Shown: positions 54,505 to 62,311 of the stretch, piece by piece
Layout: each line of letters opens with the position of its first letter
Position numbering within the stretch: position 1 is the first letter of the stretch
Assembly (NCBI GenBank): GCA_046351415.1
Contig: JAXLYO010000017.1
Location: 73,445 to 137,444 of the forward strand
Direction: 5' to 3'
Source of the DNA: JABFRG01 sp046351415
GTDB taxonomy: Bacteria > Myxococcota_A > Polyangia > Polyangiales > Polyangiaceae
DNA length: 64,000 bases
Program-made: the position numbers and the translations under genes
The notes under the pieces: generated by a model
Databases searched by the model: none
Told to the model about the DNA's origin: nothing
The model's input: the letters and a program-made list of their open reading frames with translations, nothing else

Positions 54505-56727
54505 TTAGTCGCCCGGGTTGAAGATGATCGGGTACGTGACCGTAACGATGCCGCCTTCCGGTTGCGGGAACGAGAGGTTGTTGAAGCCGCGAACGACGCA
54601 GCCAACGACGCCTTGATCCGGGATGTCCGAGCCACCGTCGCTCGCACTCGAGACTGCGCCCGAGCGGTCGATGATGAAGCGAACCGCAACACGACCTTGG
54701 AGGTTCGGGTTCGTGCGGAGACCGTTCTCGTAGCAGAGACGGAAGCGACCGAAGTTCTGACGAACGATACGCTGGATGACTTCCGGCGGAAGGCGACCGT
54801 TTACCTGGGTCGCGCCCTGGCGAATGCTGGGCGAACGCGTTTGGTGTGCACCACCGAGACGACCATGGCCGTTACCGAAGCCCTGACCGGTGCCGGTGCC
54901 GGCGCCGTGACCCATGACGCCGCTGTTGCCGAGGCCGATGCCCTCGCCGCGACCACCGCCGCCTTCGCCGACGCCGGAGAGGCCGAGGCCGCCCGCGCCG
55001 AACGAGTCGCCGATGGCGTCGCCCCACATGTTGCCGCGTGCGGACATGGGGTCGTTGCCGAGCGAGTCTTCACGACCCCACGGAGCCGTGGGAGCGTTCG
55101 GGTCGCCACCGGCGCCCGCGTTCAGAAGACCGATCATGCCGAACTCTGCCGCCTCGCGAATCGCAGCTTGGCGCGCGATGTGCGGGTCGGGGTTGTTCTG
55201 CGGACCTTGGACACCGTACTTGTGACCGGTGGCCGTGGTGTTGGGGTTACCCATCGAACCTTCTTCGCCCTTGGCGCGGGTTCCGGTACCGCCTTCCTTG
55301 TTGTCGGCGTTGTTGTCCGCCGTCGGAGCTTCCTTCTCCTCTTGCTCACGCTCGGCTGCCGCGTTCAGCATCTTCTGCATGAAGAGCATCTGATCGCGGT
55401 CCATGGCTTCTGCGTCGTCTGCGCTCATCTTCGGCATGAAGAAGGCGAGCGACGCGAGAACACCCGCGTGGAGCATGAACGAGAGTCCGACGAACGCGAG
55501 ACCCGCACCGGCGAGTGCACCGGCGAAGCCCACGCCCGGAATCGGGCGACCCGCGTTGACGACGCTCACTTGGAAAGCGAGGCCGCCTTCGAGCGTCATC
55601 TTGGCTTGCGCGCCCGCGGGGAGGTCGAACTCGTGACCGCCGGAGATTTCGCCCGACGGACGTGCGCGGCCCGACGAAATGAGCTCGGCGAGGGAGACTT
55701 TGCCTTGGCCCGGAATGTCGACGTCACCCGTGGAGTTCGGAAGGATGACGAGAGCCGCGGCGCCCATGCCACGCGACACGACGACCGGAGCGCGCGTCGT
55801 ACCGAGCGTCTCGTGCGGAACGTTGTAGTCACAGCCGGGCATGCCCTTGCCTTCGCCGCCTTCCCCTACGTAGTAGGAGCGCGGAGGCGTGAGGTGGTCG
55901 ACGTGGAGAATGTTGGCGCCCCACATGACCATGACCTCGACGCTTTGGAGATGCGAGACCTCCACTTCGTCCGGGTTCACGTCGGGGCCACTGCGAACGA
56001 GCTGGTAGGCGTAGTTGCTGCCGACGTCGCTGCCGCCGGGAGCATTGATGCCGTAGTTGGGCGGCGGCGCGACTGCTTGCGCCACGAACGGGCTTGCGGC
56101 CGGAACCGCGAACGGGTTGGCCGGCGGCGTTGAGCCTGCAGCAGCCGCATTCGGCGGCGGCGCGCTCTGTGCCGCGAATGGATTCGGCGGCGGCGCGCTC
56201 TGATGGCTTGCGGCAAACGGATTGCCTTGCTGGAAGCCAGGCGGCGGAGCGCTTGGCGGAGCCGTGTTGGCTTGGAGCGGGCTCGAACCGACCATCGTCG
56301 GAGGGTCGGAAGGGGAGTTGCCACCCCCTTGCATCATGAGCGTCGGAACGGACGCCGGCGGAACTTCGCCCGCGGCTGACATGCCACCCATCGAAGCGGC
56401 CGCCGCAGGACCGGCGTGTTCGAGCTGAATGACCGTGCCGCCAATTTGAATCTGATCGCCAGGGCGCACCTTGCATTTGTTGACGCGCTGACCATTGACG
56501 AGGGTCCCCGGCTCCATGCCCAAGTCGATGAGCGTGATGTCGTTTTCGTTCTCGACTTCGATGACCGCGTGCATACGCGACGCGAGCTCGTCGTCGAGAC
56601 GAAGCGTGCTCTTCGGATCCTTACCGACCTTCACGATCTTGTCCTTGTCGTGGACCGTCTCGCGACGAATCAGAGTTCCACCCTGGTAGAGGGCAAACGT
56701 AAGGGCGACTTTCGACTTAGCTTCCAT
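54505..56727 (-). CDS. gltG: FHA plus AgmX/PglI C-terminal domain protein, GltG/PglI-like
   Basis: 740 residues. FHA-like domain at about 12-103 (SRMHAVIEV at 50-58, NGQRV), Pro/Ala/Phe-rich linker to about 230, a middle domain to 390, one TM at about 401-430, a Gly-rich periplasmic segment, and a terminal AgmX/PglI-type TonB-like domain (RFRLCYENGLRTNPNLQGRV, IIDRSGAVSSASDGGSDI). This layout fits M. xanthus GltG (PglI), which spans the inner membrane in the gliding motor and binds MglA-side partners through FHA. ATG 56727 has AAGG six bases upstream; the ATG four codons earlier lacks an RBS. Confidence 0.86.
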   Translation of the reverse strand: MEAKSKVALTFALYQGGTLIRRETVHDKDKIVKVGKDPKSTLRLDDELASRMHAVIEVENENDITLIDLGMEPGTLVNGQRVNKCKVRPGDQIQIGGTVIQLEHAGPAAAASMGGMSAAGEVPPASVPTLMMQGGGNSPSDPPTMVGSSPLQANTAPPSAPPPGFQQGNPFAASHQSAPPPNPFAAQSAPPPNAAAAGSTPPANPFAVPAASPFVAQAVAPPPNYGINAPGGSDVGSNYAYQLVRSGPDVNPDEVEVSHLQSVEVMVMWGANILHVDHLTPPRSYYVGEGGEGKGMPGCDYNVPHETLGTTRAPVVVSRGMGAAALVILPNSTGDVDIPGQGKVSLAELISSGRARPSGEISGGHEFDLPAGAQAKMTLEGGLAFQVSVVNAGRPIPGVGFAGALAGAGLAFVGLSFMLHAGVLASLAFFMPKMSADDAEAMDRDQMLFMQKMLNAAAEREQEEKEAPTADNNADNKEGGTGTRAKGEEGSMGNPNTTATGHKYGVQGPQNNPDPHIARQAAIREAAEFGMIGLLNAGAGGDPNAPTAPWGREDSLGNDPMSARGNMWGDAIGDSFGAGGLGLSGVGEGGGGRGEGIGLGNSGVMGHGAGTGTGQGFGNGHGRLGGAHQTRSPSIRQGATQVNGRLPPEVIQRIVRQNFGRFRLCYENGLRTNPNLQGRVAVRFIIDRSGAVSSASDGGSDIPDQGVVGCVVRGFNNLSFPQPEGGIVTVTYPIIFNPGD

Positions 56728-56756
56728 GATGCCTTTCATATGAGGGCGTTGCCCCC

Positions 56757-56782
56757 GCTCTAGAGAGACCTGCGCTCTAGAG
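56757..56782. repeat. Tandem palindromic direct repeat upstream of the gltG-like gene
   Basis: GCTCTAGAG occurs at 56757-56765 and 56774-56782, each containing the palindrome CTCTAGAG and separated by eight bases. The centre-to-centre distance of 17 bases could suit a dimeric regulator. No known operator matches. Confidence 0.45.
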
Positions 56783-56794
56783 TTTTACCCCGCA

Positions 56795-56823
56795 CTTCGA
56801 GACCCTGAACGCAGGTCTCGAAG
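56795..56823 (-). other. Hairpin after the 86-residue gene
   Basis: CTTCGAGACC (56795-56804) and GGTCTCGAAG (56814-56823) form a perfect 10-bp stem with a nine-base loop. On the minus strand it is followed by GGGGTAAAACTC rather than a T-run, so it may be a weak terminator or an RNA-stability element between the two genes. Confidence 0.5.
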
Positions 56824-56846
56824 CGGAGAAACTACACTCAATATTC

Positions 56847-57107
56847 TCAGAGATTCTCGACGGATTTGAGCATCTCGGGGACGAATGACGTCCGCGGGCG
56901 AATGAGCGTTTGGCGAACCGGTCCGGGACGAACGCGAATCGTCGCGTCGTTCGGTCCGAAGCCACCGGCTGCGAGCGGGTCGTCTTTGAAGTCGTAGCCG
57001 TAGCCGTCTTTCGTGTCCGAGGCTTTGACGTCCTTGTCCTGCGCCATTGCGCCCGTAACGAGGAGCATTGAAGCCGACACGACGCTGACGAAGATCCCGA
57101 TGCGCAT
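56847..57107 (-). CDS. Small secreted protein upstream of the gltG-like gene
   Basis: 86 residues. Signal peptide (MRIGIFVSVVSASMLLVTGAMAQ), then a charged linker and GYGYDFKDDPLAAGGFGPNDATIRVRPGPVRQTLIRPRTSFVPEML in overlapping short segments (PRTSFVPEMLKSVENL at the end). The sequence up to the ATG at 57107 has GAGGTGA five bases upstream. It is likely periplasmic or outer-membrane associated and, by position, may belong to the motility machinery. No homologue recognised. Confidence 0.72.
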   Translation of the reverse strand: MRIGIFVSVVSASMLLVTGAMAQDKDVKASDTKDGYGYDFKDDPLAAGGFGPNDATIRVRPGPVRQTLIRPRTSFVPEMLKSVENL

Positions 57108-57481
57108 TGGTTCACCTCAAAAAAATTCTTGGTCCAGAGCTCGCCGACTCGTGTTCTAGCCTTCGCACTCTTCGCCAACTACCTCGACTTTTTACACCAG
57201 TTTCCAAGAGGTTTGAGTCAGTTTCGGATGACACGGGCTTGTACAGTGTCACTGTAATATCTGCGGTGACGCCCCGTGCGGCCTAGCTTTTCGGCGCAAC
57301 GTGAGGGTCAGACAGCCCTCGTCGAGGAAAGTTCCCACTTTCGACACGACAAATCCAAGGATCTTGGAACAGCAGCGTCCGGCCGCCGAGAACACCGGAT
57401 GTGCGTGGGAGGGTTGGCCGCATCTGCCAAAGGGTGAGGGAAGACTCGGGTCGCGGTGAGAAAACGAGGTATCAGGAAAGC
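57108..57481. promoter_or_regulatory. Divergent intergenic region with 15-bp palindrome
   Basis: 374 bases between the small secreted protein and the phosphodiesterase gene. TACAGTGTCACTGTA at 57242-57256 is a perfect palindrome around a central T, typical of a dimeric repressor operator, followed by TAATAT. No -35 at the right distance was found on the plus strand. No other structure seen. Confidence 0.4.
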
Positions 57482-58930
57482 ATGGGCTGGCGAACCACCC
57501 TGCTCCTCTTCTCGCTTACGTGGATCGCGTGCGCAAAATGCCCGGTTGCGCTGGCACCCGACGCGCCGAAGGGCACAGCGCCGCGCACGGGCGACGTTCG
57601 TTCACCCTCGACTCCGACGGGAAGCGCGGCGGCGCCTTCGCCCGCTGCGAGCCAGACCGCGGTCCACGTGATTTTCGTCAGCATCGACGGACTCGGTGCA
57701 ACCGCGATCGCGAACCGAGATGCGCTCGGACTCCGCATACCCGAACTCCGGCGCCTGCTTTCCGAGGGTGCGTCTGCAAGTAGCGTCTTGCCGGTGTATC
57801 CGAGCCTCACGTACCCGAATCACACGACCATGATGACCGGCGTATCTCCAAGAGCGCATGGCATCTACAACAACTTCGCCTTCGACCCACTCGACAAGAA
57901 CAAGGACGGATGGACTTGGTACACGCGCGACGTGAAGGCGGAGCTTCTATGGGACGCGGTTCACAGAGCCGGCAAGAAGGTGGGAAGCGTGTATTTTCCC
58001 GTTACCGTTGGAGCCAACATCGACTGGAACATTCCACAGTTTTGGCGCGCTGAAGTTCCCGAGGATTCGAAGTTGCTACGGGCTCTTTCCACTCCGGAGA
58101 CGGTGCTCGACCTCGAAGCTCACCAAGTACCGCTGCCGGGGGAACACACGAAAGACAGCGTGCGTGCCGACGCTGCGATTCGCATTTGGGAAGCGCACGA
58201 GCCGGACCTCCTCCTCGTCTACTTCAGTGATTTCGATACGGCTGCGCACAAATTCGGCCCCGCGTCGCGGGAGGCGAAGGACGCGCTCGAGGCTATCGAT
58301 GCATCGCTCGGAAAGCTTCGCTCGTCCGTCGAGACGAAGCGCGTACCGTTCGTGCTCGCCGTTGCCTCGGACCACGGCTTTCGCGCAGCGACGAAGAGTA
58401 TTCGATTGGGGGTCATGCTGAAGAAACAGGGCTTGGTCGAGTTCGATGCGAAAGGCATCAAACGCTACGATGCTGCCGTGTGGCGCGGCAACGGGATGTG
58501 CGCCGTCTATCTTGGGGAGGACATCGACGACAAGGCCAAACGCGCGGTCGCAGCGGCGTTCGAACGCATCGCTCGTTCCCCTGCGAACGGCATCGGACGC
58601 ATCGTGACAGCGCCCGAACTCGAAGACCTCGGCGCCTTTCCCGGTGCGGCGTTCGCGCTCGAAGCAGCGCCCGGCTTCATGTTCAACAAAGGGTTTTCTG
58701 GCCCGCTCGTCGCGCCGAGCGAGGAACGCGGCGCGCATGGTTACGACCCCTCGGCGGCGGACATGCGTGCTGTTTTCATGATGGCGGGTCAGGGCGTGCG
58801 CGGGGGAAGTCTTGGCGAAGTGCGCATGACCGACATCGCTCCGACGCTTGCGAGCTTTCTCGGTGTGACCCTTCGCGCAGCGCAAGGTCGCGTACTCTCG
58901 GCTGCGCCCCACGGCACGAAGCCGCTGTGA
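57482..58930 (+). CDS. Ectonucleotide pyrophosphatase/phosphodiesterase-like lipoprotein
   Basis: 482 residues of the alkaline-phosphatase superfamily. Lipobox-type N-terminus (LLLFSLTWIAC), FVSIDG at 65-70 (metal Asp), nucleophile Thr in PSLTYPNHTTM (T110, N113), a phosphodiesterase-type ALSVYFSDFD-like segment (LLLVYFSDFDTAAHKFGP) and ASDHGF (metal Asp-His). ENPP-type enzymes cleave phosphodiester or pyrophosphate bonds in nucleotides and lysophospholipids; here at the cell surface. AGGAAAGC lies just before the ATG at 57482. Confidence 0.88.
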   Translation: MGWRTTLLLFSLTWIACAKCPVALAPDAPKGTAPRTGDVRSPSTPTGSAAAPSPAASQTAVHVIFVSIDGLGATAIANRDALGLRIPELRRLLSEGASASSVLPVYPSLTYPNHTTMMTGVSPRAHGIYNNFAFDPLDKNKDGWTWYTRDVKAELLWDAVHRAGKKVGSVYFPVTVGANIDWNIPQFWRAEVPEDSKLLRALSTPETVLDLEAHQVPLPGEHTKDSVRADAAIRIWEAHEPDLLLVYFSDFDTAAHKFGPASREAKDALEAIDASLGKLRSSVETKRVPFVLAVASDHGFRAATKSIRLGVMLKKQGLVEFDAKGIKRYDAAVWRGNGMCAVYLGEDIDDKAKRAVAAAFERIARSPANGIGRIVTAPELEDLGAFPGAAFALEAAPGFMFNKGFSGPLVAPSEERGAHGYDPSAADMRAVFMMAGQGVRGGSLGEVRMTDIAPTLASFLGVTLRAAQGRVLSAAPHGTKPL

Positions 58931-59030
58931 CGCTCCCCTTCGTGCAGGAGTCCTCCGACGACGCGTACGAGCGCCGTGCCGTCCCAACGTTTGGTTTCGG
59001 CGGGGAGAGGGAGACCGTTCTCCGTACGCG

Positions 59031-59540
59031 TTAGATCGAGCGTTTCGCGATGGACGCGCAGGTCTTCAGCCACTTCTTCACGTCCGCCGTGGGAATGGCC
59101 TCGACCTTCGTTACTTTGAGGTGTCGGCCCGTCTTGCCTCCACCTTCGAGCAGTCCCTTCGGATCCTCGAAGGCCTCGGGGGGGCCTGCGAGGATGAGAT
59201 TCACATGCGACTTGTGGGCTCCGATGGCGCAAAGCATACCGCCCTCGAGTGTGTAAAACGGCATGCCCCACTTGAGGGATGACGCGGTGCCCGGAATGGT
59301 CGCTTCGATGAGCTTTCGGAGAGCCACGCAGATCGGCTTGATATGCGCCGCTTGCTTCTCGAAAAAGCCGTCGATGGGGGCGCCCAAGTCGGCGCGCGGC
59401 TGAGGCTTGCTCGCGGCCTTCTTTGCCGCAGGAGCGGGTGCAGTCTTCTTGGCGACGCTCTTTTTCGAGGCTGCGGTCTTCTTCTTCGCTGCGGTTTTCT
59501 TGGCGGGAGGGCTCGTCTTCGTGCTTTTCACGCCGCGCAT
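59031..59540 (-). CDS. DUF1801 protein with histone-H1-like basic tail
   Basis: 169 residues. The first about 55 residues are Lys/Ala/Pro-rich with repeated KKTAAKKK, KKSVAKK and KKAASKP blocks like histone H1 or bacterial H1-like tails. The remainder is a DUF1801/YdhG-type domain (LRKLIEATIPGTASSLKWGM, FYTLEGGMLCAIGAHKSHV, GRHLKVTKVE). Tail suggests nucleic-acid binding; the domain itself has no assigned activity. ATG 59540 is the first start that yields the tail. It follows the 54-residue peptide gene on the same strand. Confidence 0.78.
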   Translation of the reverse strand: MRGVKSTKTSPPAKKTAAKKKTAASKKSVAKKTAPAPAAKKAASKPQPRADLGAPIDGFFEKQAAHIKPICVALRKLIEATIPGTASSLKWGMPFYTLEGGMLCAIGAHKSHVNLILAGPPEAFEDPKGLLEGGGKTGRHLKVTKVEAIPTADVKKWLKTCASIAKRSI

Positions 59541-59594
59541 CTTTGCACGAGGTGCGACCGGGGATCGACAAGGGAGCGTTTCCGAACGCGCCGA

Positions 59595-59631
59595 CAAAAC
59601 GAACGAACCCCGCGAAGCGATGCTCCGCGGG
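59595..59631 (-). terminator. Intrinsic terminator after the 54-residue peptide gene
   Basis: On the minus strand CCCGCGGAGC (59631-59622) pairs with GCTTCGCGGG (59618-59609), with one G-U pair and a three-base loop. It is followed by TTCGTTCGTTTTG. It ends the peptide gene's transcript before the DUF1801 gene. Confidence 0.75.
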
Positions 59632-59658
59632 CCAGTTCGGGTGAGTGAGGTGTCAGGC

Positions 59659-59823
59659 TTAGCCGTTGCCTTGGCTGTAACCGCAGGTGCCGTTGGGTTG
59701 CGTGCGCGAGCCGTCGGCACAGAACGCCGCTGCCCCAGCCTTGCCGGTGTTCACATCCGTGCGAAGCGCCTTGCGGACGCGGCGGAGGTTGAGGTCGAGC
59801 GAGGTCTTGTCTTGAGTCTTCAT
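59659..59823 (-). CDS. 54-residue small peptide, possible RiPP-type precursor
   Basis: Too short for standard ORF cut-offs, 54 codons. The N-terminal half is charged (MKTQDKTSLDLNLRRVRKAL, then RTDVNTGKAG) and the C-terminal half is small, Cys/Ser/Thr/Gly-rich (AAAFCADGSRTQPNGTCGYS, then QGNG). The LDLNLRRV stretch loosely recalls the FNLD-type leader of class I lanthipeptides. AAGGA lies about ten bases upstream of the ATG, a strong terminator follows, and a near-consensus sigma-54 promoter precedes it, so it is a complete transcription unit. No LanB/LanC-like enzyme is in the window. Function is unknown. Confidence 0.66.
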   Translation of the reverse strand: MKTQDKTSLDLNLRRVRKALRTDVNTGKAGAAAFCADGSRTQPNGTCGYSQGNG

Positions 59824-59901
59824 GGTGGGGGATTCCTTTCGTGGTGTGTGTCGGGGCGCCTACCGTGGAACCCCGTCAGAGTCTTGATGACCATGGCTAA
59901 T

Positions 59902-59916
59902 GCAGTAGGCGTGCCA
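59902..59916 (-). promoter_or_regulatory. Sigma-54 (-24/-12) promoter of the peptide gene
   Basis: On the minus strand TGGCACGCCTACTGC (59916-59902) matches the TGGCACG-N4-TTGC consensus with a single mismatch. GG and GC are exactly ten bases apart. Predicted start near 59890, leaving a leader of about 67 bases. Confidence 0.65.
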
Positions 59917-59921
59917 GCCCC

Positions 59922-59946
59922 CGAAATGCGCAAACGATTCATTTCG
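59922..59946. promoter_or_regulatory. Inverted repeat upstream of the sigma-54 promoter
   Basis: CGAAATG (59922-59928) and CATTTCG (59940-59946) with an 11-base spacer, upstream of the peptide promoter. It could be a binding site for an enhancer-binding protein, although it lies closer to the promoter than most. Confidence 0.4.
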
Positions 59947-60166
59947 AGCCAAAGTAGCGACGGAATCGGACATGTCTCGTGCACGATTGTCTGCAAACCA
60001 TGAACACCTGTAGAACAAGTGACTTCATGTGAAGACGGTTCGTCAACAGTTCAATAGCTCAACCTTTACGCGCGCGTATCGATGCGGACACCAAGTTCTG
60101 TCACTGCTTCTTGATCGAGCGACACGTCGTTTCGATGAGCTTGAAGGCGCTCTCCCGATTCGGCTC
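59947..60166. other. Spacer upstream of the peptide promoter
   Basis: No gene. A 12-base palindrome-like CTTCATGTGAAG lies near 60025. No other structure was seen. Confidence 0.45.
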
Positions 60167-61861
60167 TCACCTTCGGGCAGGTTGTCGCAGGACTTGCGTT
60201 GCGCAGTGAATCGCGCCCCCTTGATAGTTGGAGGGCACGTCGATCTCGTGAATCTTCGCGCGAGGCACGAGTTGCAACAGGCGTCGTGCGGACTCCTTGA
60301 AGTCAGCGCTTTGTCGCAGGCTTTCGCTCTGTTCGTGTCGAACGAGCACGTGATCGCGAAGGACGACGAGGTTCAGGCGGCCCACGCTATCGAAGAGACC
60401 GCGAAGTTGCGTGTCGCTTTGACCGACGTTGTACGCCGTCGGAAGAGCGACCGCGGGTGCAGCACACCCTTGCGCAGCGGCGAGCGCTTTCACCGTCTTT
60501 CGTTGGGCGCGTCCTCCTTGAAGGTGCAAAAGAACGCGATTGCGTGCGCCACGGTCGGGATCCTGCGTGAGACCTTCGAGGATGGGCTTCGCGAACGCGT
60601 TGCCTTCGAGGAAGTCGAGGGCTGCCTCGAGGTCGGCAAGGGTCGGGGCGCGATTCGCGCGGATGGCCGCCGAGAGGGCCGCGCCTCCTGGGGAGTCGAG
60701 ATACGCGCGCTGGATGAAGCTCGAGAGGAACTTCGGTTGCATGCCGTCCGCAAGCGCGCCGCCTGCAGTCATCTCGAGCGCCATGCCTTCGAGCGGATCT
60801 CCCCAAAGCAGCGCGTATCCGCAGGCGTTGTTTGCGGGAACGTACGAGAGTGCTTCGTCGACGTGGCCCAGTGCGAGCCAGCTCGTGTCGACGCGCACGG
60901 GGGCGACACCCGTGCGCTTCGCGAGGTAGCTCTGGAGTTGCTCGGCCTGAGCAAGCTCCACGTGGGCTGCGTCGACCGCCTCTTTGATCATCTCGGGCAG
61001 AGACTCGGGTAGTCCTTGGAGGGCGGAATCGATGAGCTGCTTCGTGACGCGGAAGCTGGGGTTCGCGTCGTATTGTTTGCCCCAAGAGGCGGTGACGCTC
61101 GCAACGCGGTCTAGCTCCGCGGACGAGTACTCACCGTCCAGGCCAAACACGGCGACGTCGATGGTCGAGTAAGGATTGATTGCACCAATGTAGAGGCGAC
61201 CATTGGGCATCGATTCGATGTTGCCGCCATGTGCCGAAGACGACGTCTGGGCTCCCCGCGAAAAGGGCGACGAGAGACCTTTGACGCCTTTTCCATCGAA
61301 CAATTTTCCGAGCGTCGAACCCGTGTTCTCGGGCTGTAGGAGATCGATGCGAGCAAGGCCCGTGCGTGAGCCCGTCGTTGCCGTGAGCACTTCGTAGTAG
61401 TCCTGCAGCCAGTAGTTCGAACGAGACGTTGCGTGCGTTTTGAGAGCCGATGCCACCGCGTCCGCCCCATACGATCGTGTGAGCGCCGGCACGAAATCCC
61501 GCTTCCAAATCGCGAGCGGCTCACCGACGGGGCCGGGCTCTTCGAAGTCCGAGCCTTCGAATCGTTCGGGGATCGTGACGACGAGTTCGACCGGAGGCTG
61601 CGTTCCTCGCGTCTTGTTGAGTGCGACCACGACGTCGAAGAGTTGCGCGATCGTCTTCGACTCCGTCGAACCGACCGTGCCCTTGTTCAAGCCGACGACG
61701 ATGGTGCTTGGCGCATCCAGGTTCGAAATGCCGGAAAGCTTGGCCGTGGCGAGGTCGAGCTCGGATTCCGGCTCCTCTGCGGCGCAGCTTGCGAGCCCCG
61801 AAGAAAGGGAGAGGAGCAGCGCGAGGCCCAAACGCATCGAACGGGGGATGGATGAATACAT
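60167..61861 (-). CDS. Lipoprotein with protein-arginine-deiminase (PAD) catalytic domain
   Basis: 564 residues. Signal with lipobox SGLASC near residue 26, then a PAD-type alpha/beta-propeller. WLQD with D154, HGGNIESMP (211-219), VDTSWLALGHVDEALSYVP (324-342; H333 and D335) and the terminal QGGAIHCATQVLRQ with nucleophile C553 line up with the Asp, His-Asp and Cys of PAD enzymes (RWIQDE, GHVDEF, EVHCGTN in vertebrate PAD4). It should convert peptidyl or free arginine to citrulline outside the cytoplasm. The N-terminal PAD domains of vertebrates are absent. Upstream there is a sigma-54-like promoter. Confidence 0.83.
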   Translation of the reverse strand: MYSSIPRSMRLGLALLLSLSSGLASCAAEEPESELDLATAKLSGISNLDAPSTIVVGLNKGTVGSTESKTIAQLFDVVVALNKTRGTQPPVELVVTIPERFEGSDFEEPGPVGEPLAIWKRDFVPALTRSYGADAVASALKTHATSRSNYWLQDYYEVLTATTGSRTGLARIDLLQPENTGSTLGKLFDGKGVKGLSSPFSRGAQTSSSAHGGNIESMPNGRLYIGAINPYSTIDVAVFGLDGEYSSAELDRVASVTASWGKQYDANPSFRVTKQLIDSALQGLPESLPEMIKEAVDAAHVELAQAEQLQSYLAKRTGVAPVRVDTSWLALGHVDEALSYVPANNACGYALLWGDPLEGMALEMTAGGALADGMQPKFLSSFIQRAYLDSPGGAALSAAIRANRAPTLADLEAALDFLEGNAFAKPILEGLTQDPDRGARNRVLLHLQGGRAQRKTVKALAAAQGCAAPAVALPTAYNVGQSDTQLRGLFDSVGRLNLVVLRDHVLVRHEQSESLRQSADFKESARRLLQLVPRAKIHEIDVPSNYQGGAIHCATQVLRQPARR

Positions 61862-62249
61862 CGTGTGGACTTTCGGAGTAGACGGCGAGGGAAGTGGGCG
61901 CATTCGATAGTTTTCCGTCGCTCCGTCACGACGAAGCGGGAAGCAGCGGATCGGAGCGTCTCCACGCCACATTGCAACGCGCGCACCACGAGCTCTCTAT
62001 CGGACGCGCGGCCAGAAGCCTTTCGCCGGAGCTGGATGTTTCCCGTCCTGGACGAAACGGCATGTCGTCAGACAGAAAATGTCTCGCCACGGCGGATCGC
62101 CGCGCGGTCGCGGTGCCCGTCCTTGGTGCGTCGCCTTTCATCCACCTGGGCAGACGAAGCCTCTGACGAAATGTGTGCAGCGTGCACTCGGTGGACCGAG
62201 CGAAACCATCGTGGGCGGAGCCGCTCGGCGATAGCGGTAGCTGGCCCAG
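61862..62249. other. Spacer upstream of the PAD-like gene
   Basis: No gene. It contains the sigma-54-like element at 61974-61988 and a small AGACA-N4-TGTCT inverted repeat near 62070. Nothing else was recognised. Confidence 0.5.
61974..61988 (-). promoter_or_regulatory. Sigma-54-like promoter of the PAD-like gene
   Basis: On the minus strand TGGTGCGCGCGTTGC (61988-61974) has the essential GG and GC ten bases apart and a perfect TTGC -12 element; the -24 element is TGGTGCG instead of TGGCACG. The start would be near 61962, with a leader of about 100 bases. Confidence 0.42.
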
Positions 62250-62288
62250 AAAAGGACGAAGCCCCGACCACTGACTGGTCGAGGCTTC
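62250..62288 (-). terminator. Intrinsic terminator of the AglT/GltE-like gene
   Basis: On the minus strand GAAGCCTCGACCA and TGGTCGGGGCTTC (62288-62276 / 62270-62258) form a 13-bp stem with one wobble pair and a five-base loop, followed by GTCCTTTTCTG. Confidence 0.72.
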
Positions 62289-62311
62289 CGTGTCGAACGA
62301 GCGCTGGCGAA

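Noticed and set aside
59407..60003. Plus-strand ORF opposite the DUF1801 tail and the peptide gene
   Set aside because: It is antisense to the Lys/Ala-rich tail, giving artificial Phe/Leu/Ala stretches, and lacks a start signal.
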